Shown here: positions 37,197 through 50,257 of the stretch, one piece after another
Position numbering within the stretch: position 1 is the stretch's first letter
Layout: each line of letters opens with the position of its first letter
Assembly: GCA_021464415.1 (NCBI GenBank)
Contig: CM038464.1
Location: forward strand, 58,455,328-58,519,327
Direction of reading: 5' to 3'
DNA: 64,000 nt
Origin: Lonicera japonica
Taxonomy: Eukaryota > Streptophyta > Magnoliopsida > Dipsacales > Caprifoliaceae
Notes under the pieces: generated by a model
The model's database searches: none
Seen by the model: only the letters and a program-made list of their open reading frames with translations
Told to the model about the DNA's origin: nothing
Made by a program: the position numbers and the translations under genes

Positions 37197-40100
37197 TTAT
37201 TTTTCTTCTTCTTTTTCACTGTCCACGGCCTCTTCTTCTTCCTTTTTTTTTTCCTCTTTTACAATGGGGGCTGTCGGAGGAGGTACCGGAGCCTCAATGT
37301 CGTCATCGGAATCAAAGTGAGGGATGTTGGGATGTTTTCTTATCTTGTCCACCTTCTTTATAATCTTTATCATAAATGTGAACAAGCCTTGTACATCCTC
37401 CGAGGGAGCAGAAGGCTGCATCGTGCGACGAGATGAACATTGGATGATCCTTAATTTGTTTTCGGTTAGTTCTCAAGCCTTCATTTAAAGAAAACGATCA
37501 TCAGCATCATTTTTAGCCCGAATGTAGAAAGGCGCTTTGGAAAAGGAACGATGCCAACTTCCAAGATTATATGTAACACCCCGTTCTTCCATTTCACCGC
37601 GTTGAGCTTCATTCGTTCACTAATTCCACTTTGAGTGGTGAAATCTTGATTTAAGGAGATTTGTAGTGTTCTAGCACTTTCCACTAGTTACATTAGTACA
37701 CTTACACTTGTGTGAGTAATCGTTTCGTGATTTGGGTTGTCCGAATTGATATCGACTTGATAATAGTGCATTTTGGTTTTTCGCGATTTATTGATTTTGG
37801 CTAACTTTGAGGTATCGTAATTTCTTCGTTTTTTATCCAATTAAGTCCCCATTTATGAATATATTTAGATTTTGAGTCATTTTATAACTTTTTTGTTTTG
37901 ACCGAAAGCCAATTCATACTTCTCATTGGTCAAAACAGCATGCGAAGTAAGCCAGTTTGCAAAATATGTTCATTCGGTAACGTTATGGCAGAGCGCTATC
38001 TTCGACGAATTTTTTGGATTTATTCATCCATAATTTTGAGATATTTCCTCTTAACAAGTTGTATATCTTCGAATTAGCTTCCCATGGACATAAAGATCAC
38101 TCCAATCGAAGTCCATAACAAAAAGTTATGACCGAATTACAAACAGTGAGCCAGTGCCCAAAAATTAAAGCACGGACTGATTTAGCCTTCTTGTAAATCG
38201 GTCTGGCAGTAAATTTGGGCCCGTTTTGAGTGTTTTAAAGTGTTATTTACACCCATTTTGTCCAATTTTTGAGCTACACACGAGAGAAAAGATAGAGAGA
38301 GGTGGGAGCTCATTTGCGAGGGTTTGTGAGGAGATTTCTAAATCTCTCATTCTACACTTAAGAGTTAAGCTCCAAACCTTACAAACCTTCTTCCCTATCA
38401 CTATTCATCATCTTCAACCTCCATCCTTATCCATGGGAGCTTGAACGCGGGCTGGGGTTTCATGGTTTGAAGTCTACGCTTGATGAACTCGAGTATATAG
38501 CTTCTCAAAGGTGGGAACACTACTATTAAAGTCATTTTTCAAAGATTTACATGTTGCATTAGAATTTTTTACTCAAAATTGGGGGGTTTTATAAAAACCC
38601 TAGGTTGTTTGTATGTATGAACTATAAATTTTGGGTTTTTCGGATTAGTGCCTTGAGGATGCTTGATTGGGGCTTATAAATGGTAAATATCCATATATAT
38701 GTCGTCAGTTACAAGTACAAGGCATTATCCGTGAGATTTGTACTAGGAACCCACTAAGGCGAAATCATATATAACAACTTTTGAGTCTAATACTTTATGA
38801 AGATCACTATTACGACTAGTGCTGAGAACACGACCTTGATACATCATAGAGATGCCATAGACGTAATTTCGGTGGGTGTGAGTTTTTGTAACCATAATCA
38901 CACGAGGCTAGCATGCCATGGGCTTACCAATTGAGCGAGAATCATAAAATGGATGCTTGGCTTAGTAAAATAACATGTGAACCTTGATAAGACTCATACA
39001 ACTTAAGTTTTACAAGTAAGACACGTTATAACATATGAGTTACCGATCATACTCTAGTTGACCATAAAACACAAATAATAACCTAAAGACAAAGCTATGG
39101 ATAATAGGCGTGGTAACGACGCTTATAATAATAATAAGTGACAATTAGATGTAAGAATTTGATAATATAATAAATATCCTTAATGGATACAGTGAAAGTG
39201 CTATGAGGCCAATTATATTATCAGCGCTATGTAAAAGAGTTATTTCCCCTTATTATTAATATTATCATATTGCTATTCAGTTATGAAATGGCTTGCGTGA
39301 ATGTGGTAATATGTATATTGTGTAATTCATGGTTGGATTTTATGTTAATATAAAGCTTGATAATAAGATGACACTAGTCTATGATCGGTCCCAGGTGTGG
39401 TCTCATTAGACGGGGTTGAAAGTTGGGATACAGTTTTTTGGGTGCAAGACTCGAAATCGTGCATGAAAACTAATGGGAGGCTTTACTGCCACGTGGATGA
39501 AGGGCCACAAAATGTAGACCTAGTAACGCTTGGACGACTGTGGGTATTATTGTGATTGTCGAGGTCACGATGACCATTGAGATACATGTCTCGGATGACA
39601 TGGTTGATTATTGAGAATAAGAGACTATGTTTCGGATCATACCAATACATCACAAAGATGGATGTGATGGTGGTTTTGATATATCTAGTTTTGTTATATC
39701 TTATATTGTTTTATATATAAATATTGTCCCTGATATATTGCGGATAATGAGAGAATGAATTCATACATTCTTGTATGGGCCACAGTACATTTAGAGAACC
39801 ATTTGGGCACTATTCCATAATGAATTAAGACCTAAAGTACGTGGATAGTTCTAACAACTATTGATCTTTAAATGTAGTATACGAGCGCGTAAAGGCATAT
39901 AATTATGATAATAGTTTGTCGGTTCACATTAAACATAAGATATTAATAATTAAAGTGGCAAACATAAAAAATGGATAGCTAAATGGGAGGACACCGTAAC
40001 GTAATACTTAAGTTGAATGATTTAGTGGTGATGCCTAATAGTCGGCCAACTACAGATTCCATAATTAACTATAAAAAAATGGAAATGTTTAAAACTTGGC

Positions 40101-41925
40101 CTATAGTACCGACTTTTAGTATAAGTGCGGGATAGTTGGGGAATAGTGTTGATTCACACTATAGTACAAATACACCTTAGCATGACAAACCATAGGAAGC
40201 TAGAGATTCATTGAGATACTCCTAGAATACCATTCTGTAGAGAAACGTAAACCCACAGAGGGGGTTCGTATCTAGGAATTTGTGAGGACAACATTGGTTA
40301 ATAAGTGATATAGCTTTCGGTGACTATGATAGGAATCTTAGTGGGGTTCAGCATGCATTTTTGTGTGGATTGCATTGTAGTGCATTGCATTGTTTTCAAA
40401 CTAACCTAGTAAAGTAAAGTACTTACATTCAATACAAAGCTACACTTGCCTTCGTATGCAATGTGTACTCTCTGTACAAAATTTATATAGTTCCCACTAA
40501 GCCCGGATTTGGTTTATTCCCTATTTTACCAGTCTTGCAGGGTTAGTATCTCGGGTGGCACGTGACTCCCGAGTCTAGAAGCCTCTAATGTTCATAAACT
40601 AATTTTTAGTCCTTTACGAGAAGAACTATATTGTATAGCTATTTGATTTCATTGTATTGTATATGAAAATTTGTTTAAGAAATGGACTTCAGTTTTGATT
40701 TATAAACGATATTTATAGTAAACTTGTATAATTGGTTTTCATATGTGGAGTGGATTTTAATTGCGGATGGACGTGGACATGTTTGTGTGAAAATGATTTT
40801 GATTATCATAGGTTGTCTTAGTACTTAAACGAACTCCACATGCCGAAATTTGCTAAAACGAACTTTTAACTGTATCATACTTTATTTAAGAAAACTTTTT
40901 GAAAGTTGTAATTTTATATACTTAAACCCACCGTCACGCATGGTATTCGTGATGAACCGGTCCTAGAGGTAAAAATCTCATAACGGGATTCGGCGCGTCA
41001 CATTATATGTTCCCTTGGTGGGTTTAACGACATTTTCTTTCTTATACCACAGAACCTTGTAAAAGTGAACTATAATTTTTGTGATTAAGGAACCCATGAC
41101 AAACGCATTATATGAACCTGTCCCATCGTGATAAATATAAAACAAAATACAATTCCCTCAAAAATGAGATCGTTCCCTCTAAAATGAGATCGCTTAAATC
41201 GATGGACAATCCAGTAGCATTAACGTACAATCGAAGGGAATCAAAGACATTGAACTCGGAACGGTGGGTGTCCTAACGTATACAATGATGGTATATGGAA
41301 TAAAGAACACAATAGCCAGGAAGACGAAAACTGGTGTTAATTTTGGGAAGATGATCACATTTATGTGCAGCACCCATCAAAATATATATAACATATTTAC
41401 AAATAAGTAAAATGGGAATTAAAGATGCTCAACATGGGGAAGGGAATAATATTCACGGATCGTAGCGGGAGAAATGGGCACTTCTTGACCCTTAACCCAA
41501 CTGACTATCATTTGCGTGCTATAATTGGAGATGTGTTGAACCAATCCACGAAATAAAATTCCTTTATAATATGAGGATTACAAACATGATCTACTAAAAT
41601 GGGGGTCCAACCCCAACATTTAATCCAATTCCTAACATTGACGGGAGGATTTGGATGTTTTGGATTATGACGGAAGTCATCAAGTTTGAACTCACATTCA
41701 CAAATGACCGTGAGCCCAGCAAAGCGTGACCCATAATCTCGAGCGTTATCCTGAGATTGAAGCCTAGGAAAATAACGACCCAGAATATCATGGTGTTCAA
41801 ATTGAAGTTGATAAACAACTTTCGATGGGTCGAAATGGGGCATATGTGGAATGTCGGTGGCTTTGCCTTTGCCTTTGCCTTTCGTTTTTGAAGGCTTTTA
41901 GGTCAAGGAACCTCCTCTTGACGAG
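37197..41925 (-). pseudogene. Gag-like ORF of a non-autonomous retroelement (plant 'transposon protein' domain), interrupted
   Basis: Minus strand, reading from the gap edge: TRKPSKTKGKGKGKATDI, HFDPSKVVYQLQFEHHDI, then RNWIKCWGWTPILVDH, HIIKEFY. With a shift near 41540 it continues NYSTQMIVSWVKGQEVPISP, ATIREYYSLP. The last blocks match the pattern of the plant-specific domain annotated as 'putative plant transposon protein', found in gag-like ORFs. The reading is cut by the 3.43-kb solo LTR at 37572-41002 and resumes at 37571-37197 with an acidic, proline-rich tail (PHFDSDDDIEAPVPPP, KEEKKKEEEE) and a stop. No protease, integrase or reverse transcriptase is seen before the 3' LTR, so the parent would have been gag-only and mobilised by others. 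The 5' end is lost in the gap. Confidence 0.55.
37572..41002 (+). mobile_element. Large solo LTR (3431 bp) with 5-bp target duplication TTATA
   Basis: TTATA at 37567-37571 and 41003-41007 flank a unit starting TGTAACACCCCGTTC and ending GGCGCGTCACA. TGTAACACCC starts are typical of long plant Ty3/gypsy LTRs. There is no PBS, coding region or second copy inside, so I read it as a solo LTR, not a whole element. A pyrimidine/purine-rich patch with GAGAGAAAAGATAGAGAGAG near 38282 may be the transcribed leader, which would fit plus-strand orientation. Small open frames inside (for example 38226-38444) are not convincing genes. Confidence 0.7.
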
Positions 41926-42025
41926 NNNNNNNNNNNNNNNNNNNNNNNNNNNNNNNNNNNNNNNNNNNNNNNNNNNNNNNNNNNNNNNNNNNNNNNNNNN
42001 NNNNNNNNNNNNNNNNNNNNNNNNN
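41926..42025. other. Assembly gap (100 N)
   Basis: Exactly 100 N, the conventional placeholder for a gap of unknown size. It hides the 5' end of the gag-only retroelement on its left and the left terminus of the second hAT on its right. Confidence 0.95.
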
Positions 42026-44620
42026 TATAATAAGTTATAGGTGGTCCATACTCCATAATCTTAATATTTTTATTGTGAATTTGTGAAGGTTTGGAGCAAT
42101 GGAGCATTACTCATTTGAATTATAAAAGCTTTATATGCACAATGTATCTAGCTCTTTTGAGGTAAATTTTTAAAGTTTAAAGCTCTAATACTTATTTAAT
42201 TCAAGTTAAATTTGTTATATCTTCTGAGAGTTAGAAACTAGTTCTTTTTTTTAAAATCAAATTATTTCATTATTAATTATTTAATATTTAGTATCTTTAT
42301 TTCATTATTAATTATTTAATATTTAGTAGCTTTATTTATGATTATTTGTAACTTATAAGTTAGAGATTTAAAGATTATAATTTTAGATGTTTAATATTTA
42401 TTTAGGTTAAGTTAGTGTTTGTAGTTGAATATTGAGTTGTTAATTTGATTTTTTATCATTAATTTTAAATAAATGATTATTTGTGTTAATATTATTTTCT
42501 TAGGTTATAAACTATGGAACAACATCAACCACCAAACAAAAAAGGGAAAACTATTTTGTCATTCTTTGAGAAGAAGAAGAAATTGGATGTTGAAAATTCT
42601 AATGTTGATAATCAAGTTCCCCGATTTTCAAATTCCTATAGCCCAAGTTGACGAGCCAAGAGAATTTAATCTTGAACGAGATCCCGAGTTGCGTAAACAA
42701 ATATGTGAATATCCTATTAATGAACGTGATGAGATTCGAAGAGGTTACATAAATTGGGCCCTTATCAGCCTAAATTATTAAAGTACAAAGCTAAAGGGAA
42801 TGAACTTGAAAAATTGTATTAGACAATGCTCCAAAAAATGCAAAATACAATTCTCCGAAAATTCAAAAAGAGATTTTGCATATTCTCGCTAATAAAGTTA
42901 GAAAGATGATTTGTGAAGAAGTTGGTGAAGGCAATTTTTGTATTCTTGTTGATGAATCTCAAGATGAGTCTAAAAGAGAGCAAATGGCCCTTGTGTTGAG
43001 ATATGTCAAGTATGATGGTTCTTTAAATGAGCGTTTTTTTGAAGTAGTGGGTCTTGAAAATACATCAGCTATAACTCTTAAAAATGAGATATCTAGTATT
43101 CTTGCTCGATTCAATCTTCCTATTCAGAATATGCGAGGTCAAGGGTACGATGGTGCAAGCAATATGCGGGGCGAATGGAATGGTCTTCAAGCATTATTTA
43201 TTAAAGAGTGTCCATATGCCTATTATGTGCATTGTTTTGCTCATCGACTTCAACTACCATTAGTTACGGCAGCAAAAGATGAACCTCACGTTTGGCAATT
43301 TTTTTCTCATTTGACTTGTATTGTCACTCTTGTTTCTTCTTCTCCAAAACGTGTTGGTGAACTAAAGTCTGTACAAAGAAGTGAGGTTGAAAGTATGTTA
43401 GCTGCTAGTGAGCGCCAATCTGGTAAAGGTGCTAATCAAATTGATAATTTGCAACGAGCTGGGGCTTCTTAATGGAGCTCACATTATGAGTCTGTCAAAA
43501 GTATGATTGAGATGTATAGTGCTTATTACATAGTGGTTGAAAATCTTAAGAAAAATGGCCCAAATCAACAACTAAGGGGACAAGCTCTTGGAGTTTTTAA
43601 GGTAATGAGGAGCTTTGATTTCATATTTATCTTGCACTTAATGGACAACATTATGGGCATCACTGACACACTTTGCCAAGCGTTACAACGTAAATCGCAA
43701 GATATTGTGAATGCAATGAAATTAGTCTCGACAACAAAAATTCTTCTTCAACAATTTAGAGAAGATGGTTGGGACAAATTTCTTGTAAATGTGGAGTCAT
43801 TTTGCAATCGACACAACGTTGATATGGTGAATATGAATTCTCCTTACGAAGAGGGTACAAGTCGTACTTGCCAACAACGAGATCAAATTACAATGGAACA
43901 TCATTACCATTTTGACATGTTCAACACCACAATAGATTATCAATTGATGGAGTTGAAACATAGATTTGATGATGTTGTAGTGGAACTTTTATCTCTTAGT
44001 GCAGCTTTGTCTCCTAGTGATTCTTTTAGATCCTTCAATGAGGATAAAATTTGCATGCTTGCTGAGAAATTTTATCCACAAGATTTCAATCCTCAAGATG
44101 TTTGTGTATTAAGATCTCAGTTGATGCATTATAAGCTTGATGTCGTTTATGATTCCGAGTTTCATAAACTTTCTACCCTTGCCGAGTTATGCCAAGAATT
44201 ATTTGTAACAAAAAAGTTTATGGATTATTCCATGCTTGACAAACTAATTCGTCTCGTGTTAATTCTTCATGTTTCTACGGCGAGTACATAAAGAGCATTT
44301 TCTTGTATGAAGCATGTCAAAACAGCAATCCGCAATGCAATGGGGATGAATTTATGGCTGATTGCATGTTGCTTAATTTTGGAGCGTGACCTTGGGTGAA
44401 AATTGATTTAGAATCTGTAATAGATGAATTTGAATTATTAAAGACTCGTCGAACTCAACTTAGTTAAATACTTTTTGTATTGTGTGAACTCAAGTATTTG
44501 TTTTATGTTATTGAACTTTTTTTCTTTATATGTTTTTATTATATGAAATACTTTTACTTTGTGAACTTTTTTTTAAAAAAATATCAGCCCCCCCTCGGAA
44601 GAATCCTGGATCCGCCCTTG
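42026..44620 (+). mobile_element. Second hAT element, left end lost in gap
   Basis: The right terminus is visible: CTGGATCCGCCCTTG at 44606-44620, which on the other strand reads CAAGGGCGGATCCAG, a common hAT terminus in plants. 42026-42514 is AT-rich 5' sequence with a tandem copy of TTTCATTATTAATTATTTAATATTTAGTA near 42263 and 42299. The transposase remnant is on the plus strand. Its target duplication cannot be checked because the left end is missing. Confidence 0.7.
42515..44467 (+). pseudogene. hAT transposase (zinc-finger MYM/TTF type), heavily disrupted
   Basis: Starts MEQHQPPNKKGKTILSFFEK. A shift leads to RDEIRRGYINW, then the zinc-finger region is deleted near 42810-42850. The core continues from ILHILANKVRKMICEEVG with candidate catalytic residues in FCILVDESQDES and MRGQGYDGASNMRG, then YYVHCFAHRLQL. 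A stop at 43470-43472 (..RAGAS*WSSHYES..) splits the core. The C-terminal dimerisation motif survives as LHVSTAST, stop, RAFSCMKHVKTAIRN, and the frame ends ELLKTRRTQLS. Compared with the hAT at 8226 it has lost more sequence, so it is probably older. No activity is possible. Confidence 0.85.
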
Positions 44621-44622
44621 CA

Positions 44623-44627
44623 GATAT
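44623..44627. repeat. Copia target duplication GATAT, lower copy
   Basis: GATAT precedes the element; GATAT at 51108-51112 follows it. Confidence 0.85.
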
Positions 44628-45581
44628 TGTTACAAACTTTCTACGATGAAAAATTAATTCTGTATTACGAATTGATAATAAACAAAATTAAAACGACGCT
44701 AAAACCGAGTCCTGTGATATCCACAGTCTCCTTAAAACAGTTACGCCGCCCCTCGGTAGTGCTTTGAGGCTGCCAGACGACGTCTGTTTCCCAGGATGAA
44801 ACGGTACTTCAGTGTTACCTAAGCACCTCGGTAAACTGAACGAACTGAAGACGTTAGAATCTTACCACCGGAGAAGAAAACCTACACGCTAGAGCAAAAT
44901 CGAAGGAGGTACAGCGGAGAGGAAATTTTTGAATTGTCGAATTTTTGGTTGTGTATTGTGGAATGAAACAGAAATCTCCTTTTAATTCAATTGGAATAAT
45001 GGTCATTAATCAAAATAAAAACCGACCATTAATAATTATCAGTTTCTGGAAAACTGATCATTAAGTGGTTAATTAATCTAAATAAATACAATGAATTCGA
45101 AATTCAAATTGGAAAAAATTAATATTTCGGGTGCAAAAACTTAGCCCGCACAAGGCTCGCTTTTTGGTCCGGCATTCGTGTCCGCAGGTGCGGGCACACA
45201 CGAGCCACCATGGTTCCAGGCTTATTTCGGTCCATGATTTGCACCCCCCCTGCGCCTGTGTGCGCGAAAGAGAGCCTCTTATCTTGAATCATTCAATAAG
45301 GCATTCCTATGAGCTTAGTTATAAGCCCATATAATTTTTCCCATCTTTCCTATGTGGGACTTCCCACTTTCATTGCATTTTTTCATTTCAACTTGCCACT
45401 TTGGGTGACAATTTTCCATTCACCACTTAACCATTTTGAGCATATAAATACACGATTTCGATGTACTCACGTAGGAGAACACAAATATATTAAAAACTTT
45501 CACAATCGAGTGCAAAGTCTTATTTCAATTTTTACCCTCAAAATGGTAGAAAATGTGTTTTCTAATACCCATTTTCTAACA
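44628..45581 (-). repeat. 3' LTR of the copia element (954 bp)
   Basis: On the minus strand it starts TGTTAGAAAATGGG and ends GTTTGTAACA. A polypurine tract (CATGTGGGGAAT) lies just before it on the same strand. It is nearly identical to 50258-51107 but keeps a block at 45056-45157 that the other LTR lacks. Confidence 0.9.
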
Positions 45582-46158
45582 ATTCCCCACATGAATGACA
45601 ATTGGAGACCAACTGGTTGAAAAAGAAATGGTGGTAAGACTCGATGGTCGAAACCTGTATAGGATAGGTAGGTTTTCCCTTTGAACCCTCCCTTGTGATA
45701 TTATGTTTACTTTACTAACCAAACAGTAGACGTGATGTCTTTGAACTATTCTGTCATTTATGTAAATGATGACATAACTCACACAGGAATCTTCCTTAAA
45801 CATTTCAGTTCTCACTATTATGTTCGTTAATGGCCATGAACATACGCCTGGTTCTTTAAGAGTTTACAAGAATTGCACCCTAAACAATTCCCTTGGAAGC
45901 GGCCCTTCTTCCATCTTACATAGGTGATCTCTTAATTAAGGGTAACCCGCCTTACCCCGCTCGATTTCTCGACGCATAAGAATCATTAAAAGCTTAGCTT
46001 AACCTTATCCATACGAGCATCACTGTTTAATTATAGGAATGGGTTTGGGAAAAATCCCCACAGTGATTCAACATTGTCTTTATAATTTAGTTGTCCCTTT
46101 TGAACCTACATCTTGGGATCTCCAGTCATGTAGGTTGGGTATCCACTATAAAGACTTA

Positions 46159-46315
46159 TTACTTCATGGGCTTTAACCCCATTCCCCTCGATAATTTCTC
46201 AATTAACTCTCGATTCAACCCTTTAGTTAACGGATCCGCGATATTATCTTTAGACTTTATATAGTCTATAGATATAATTCCAGTTGAGAGTAGTTGTCTG
46301 ATGGTATTATGTCGT

Positions 46316-46356
<41 letters not shown>

Positions 46357-49300
46357 GGCCCTACCAATTGCAGATTGACTATCTGAATGAATGCAAATTG
46401 GAGGTACAGGCTTTGTCCACATTGGAATATCCTCTAGGAAGTTACGTAGCCATTCAGCCTCTTCCCCACATTTGTCTAGTGCGATAAACTCAGATTCCAT
46501 AGTGGATCTAGCTATCACCGTTTGTTTTGAGGATTTCCATGAAACGGCTCCTCCTCCTAACGTAAATACATATCCGCTAGTGGATTTGGAATCTTTCTCA
46601 CTTGATATCCAGTTTGCATCACTGTATCCTTCAACCACAGCAGGATATCTAGAGTAGTGCAGTCCATAATCACGAATAAATCGCAGGTATTTTAACACTC
46701 TCATAACTGCTTGCCAATGGTCAACTGCGGGATTACTCGTATATCTGCTTAGTTTGCTCACTGCATAAGCTATATCTGGTCTTGTACAACTCATTAAGTA
46801 CATTAGACTGCCTATCACCCTAGAGTATTCTACTTGAGAAACACTCTTTCCTTTATTCTTAGATAAATGTAGAGATAAATCTATTGGTGTTCTTGCAACT
46901 CCAGAATTATCTTTATCAAATTTTCCAAGAATATTATCTATATAATGAGTCTGATTCAAAATGAGCTCATCAGGAGTTCTTATAATTTTAATCCCTAGGA
47001 TTACATCAGCTAAACCCATATCTTTCATTTCGAATCTCGAATTCAACATGAATTTTGTAGATTGAATCATCTTATCATTGCTCCCAATAATAAGCATATC
47101 ATCTACGTACAAGCACACCATAACATATCCACTTTCAGTGTCTTTGACATAAACGCATTTGTCACACTAGTTTATTTTAAAACCACTCGCAATCATAGCG
47201 TGATCAAACTTCTCATGCCATTGTTTTGGTGCTTGCTTCAACCCATATAGTGATTTTACCAATTTACATATTTTCTTTCCTTGCCCAGGGGCAGAAAACC
47301 CTTCGGGTTGATCCATGTAAATTTCTTCTTCTAAATCTCCATTTAGGAAAGCAGTTTTTACATCCATTTGATGTACTTGTAGATTACGTAAGGCAGCAAT
47401 CGCAAGTACCATTCTAATGGAGTTATTCTCGTTACAGGAGAATAAGTATCAAAATAGTCAAGGCCTTCCTTTTGCCTATAACCTTTGATTACAAGCCTAG
47501 CCTTGTATTTATCTATTGATCCATCTGCTTTTCTTTTCCTCTTAAAAATCCACTTAGATCCTAATGGTTTACACCCTGGTGGAAGATCCACTAGTTCCCA
47601 AGTATGATTTTGTAAAATGGAATTGATTTCACTATCAATGGCTTCTTTCCAAAAAGGGCCTTCTATCGAGCTCACGGCTTCTTTATAACTTTGAGGTTCA
47701 CCTTCCAAGATAAAGGTCAGAAAATCTGGACCAAACGTTTTTTCCGTCCTAACTCTTTTGCTACGTCTAGGTTCTTCCTCAATTTTCTCATCCTCTTTTT
47801 CAAGAGAATCCTTATTAATGATCTCGTGGGGTCGTTTTGAAGAACTTGAATCTTCTTTTGGCTTACATGGGAATACATGTTCAAAGAACGATGCATTTTT
47901 TGATTCCATAATCATGTTCTTGTTTATATCAGGTATATTAGATTCATGCACAAGAAACCTATAAGCACTGCTATTTTCTGCATATCCAATAAAAATGCAA
48001 TCAATAGTTTTTGGCCCTATTTTGACCTTTTTAGGTGGAGGCACTGCCACCTTAGCCAAACATCCCCACACTCGCAAGTAATTATATGAAGGCTTCCTTC
48101 CTTTCCATAATTCATATGGCGTTTTCTCTTCCTTCTTTTTAGGTACCTTATTTAAAAGATAGTTAGCTGAAAGAATGGCTTCTCCCCACATGTTTGGTGG
48201 TAAACCTGAACTTATTAACATAGCATTCATCATTTCTTTTAAAGTTCGATTTTTTCGTTCAGCAATGCCATTTGATTGAGGTGAATAAGGTGCCGTCATT
48301 TCATGTATAATCCCATTTTTTGAACAAAATTCAATAAATGGTGACTCATATTCACCTCCACGGTCACTCCTTATTACTTTGATTCTCTATAAATTTGATT
48401 CTCAACTTCATTTTTATAAAGAATAAATTTCTCTATTGCCTCATCTTTACTTTTAAGTAGATACACATAACAATATTTTGTGCTATCATCAACAAAAGTA
48501 ATAAAATACTTATTCCCACCTCTCGTTTGTGTCATTTTCAAATCACATATATCACTATGAATCAAATCAAGAGGTTGAGTATTTCTTTCAACACTTTGGA
48601 AAGATGATCTTGTTAGTTTTGCCTCAACACAAGTTTCACACTTATGTTTAGAATCAATTTGAAATGTTGGTATATGATTCATGTTAATTAATTTGCGCAA
48701 AGTATCGTAATTAACATGTCCTAGTCTACCATGCCATAAATTGGAAGACTCAAGCATATAAGTAGAAGTGCTAGCTTTATTCTTATTATTTTCAACCATG
48801 GTCATTACATTCAATTTGAACATTCCATCACTCATATACCCCTTACCAACAAACATTCCACTCTTAGATAAAACAAATTTATCACTCTCAAAAACAAGAC
48901 GAAAACCGTGCTTGCTAAGCAACGATCCAGACACCAAGTTCTTGCGAATTTCGGGCACATAAAGCACGTTGTTGAGAGTTAGTTCCTTGCCCGACGTCAT
49001 CTTTAAGATCACCTTCCCTTGCCCCTTGACTTCTGAGGTAGCACAATTTCCCATGTACATCTTTTCTCCATTTTCCACCGGCTCAAATGAAGAGAACATC
49101 TTTTTATCAAAGCTCACATGACGGGTTGCACCCGTATCGATCCACCATTCCTTAGGATTCGATCCTACCAAGTTCACTTCAGAAATAACCGCCGACAAAT
49201 TAATGTCGCCCACATCACGAGCTATGTTCTCCACCACATTAGCTTGATAATTCTTCTTCGGAAACCTGCAATCCGAAGACTTATGACCTGTTTTACCACA

Positions 49301-50173
49301 ATTAAAACATTTGCCTTGAAATTTAGGCTGATATTTAGGTTTAGAGATTCCTCCCTTAGGACCCATATGGATCCCTTTTCCCTTTTCCTTTTTCTTTGAG
49401 CTTTGGCCATGTTCAACAACATTAGCCTTAGCTCCCAAACCATTACCATTATTACCATTGCCATTACCATTGCCTTTTCCTCCACCATTCCCAACCTTTT
49501 CTGTTTTATTTTATTTTCTTCTTCAATTCGAAGTTTAAGAATTATATCTTCAACTGACATTTCCTTTCGTTTATGTTTTAAATAATTTTAAACTCATTCC
49601 ATGATGGTGGCAATTTTTCGATAATAGAAGCTGTTTGAAAGCTTTCACTTAGATTCATTCCTTCAGAATGTATCTCATGCAAAATTAGTTGTAGCTCTTC
49701 AACTTGGCTCACAACAGTTTTAGAATCGACCATCTAAAATCAAGAAACCGGCCAACAATAAATTTCTTGGCACCGGCGTCCTCAACTTTATACTTGTGGT
49801 CCAAAGCTTCCCACAGTTCTTTGGCTGTTTTCTTGTCACGATACACATCATACAGTGAATCTGACAAGCCATTCATAATTGTGTTTTTCGCCAAATAATC
49901 AGAATGGTTCCAAGCATCAGCTGCACTGACTGCTTGAATATCTTGGGAACCTTCTTCAACTACAAGTTTTTCCTCGGTCAAAAACCGAGCCAGATTTAAC
50001 GTGGTCAGATAGAACATCATCTTCTGCTGCCAACGTTTGAAATTCTGGCCAATGAATTTCTCAGGTTTTTCCCCCTTGACTGGAGCAGTCGGTGGTTTAG
50101 CAGCCACAGCGGATGCAGTCACAGCGGGTGTAGCCACAGCGGGTACAGTAACAACATTGGTTGGATCAGTCAT
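46159..50173 (-). pseudogene. copia gag-pol polyprotein, frameshifted
   Basis: Starts at 50173 ([18 protein letters not shown]). Gag region with [15 protein letters not shown]; zinc knuckle CFNCGKTGHKSSDC near 49300; protease WWIDTGATRHV near 49140. Integrase has the H-H-C-C finger (LWHGRLGHVNYDTL ... CETCVEAK) and core residues in IHSDICD, FVDDST and GIAERKNR. RT has QVHQMDVKTAFLNGDLEEE and [12 protein letters not shown]. RNase H has [20 protein letters not shown], and the frame ends MGLKPMK. Damage: 1-base shifts near 49735, 49585 and 49520, another near 48370 within integrase, one near 47415 in RT, and a stop at 47167 between the two RT halves. All catalytic motifs survive on one side or another of the breaks, so decay is by small lesions rather than large loss. 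Confidence 0.9.
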
Positions 50174-50257
50174 ATTCTCTACAAAGAACAGTACACAATC
50201 AGTTTCAACACGAACACTGAATTACAAAAATTAATTTATCTATAACTGTTTTAAGAT

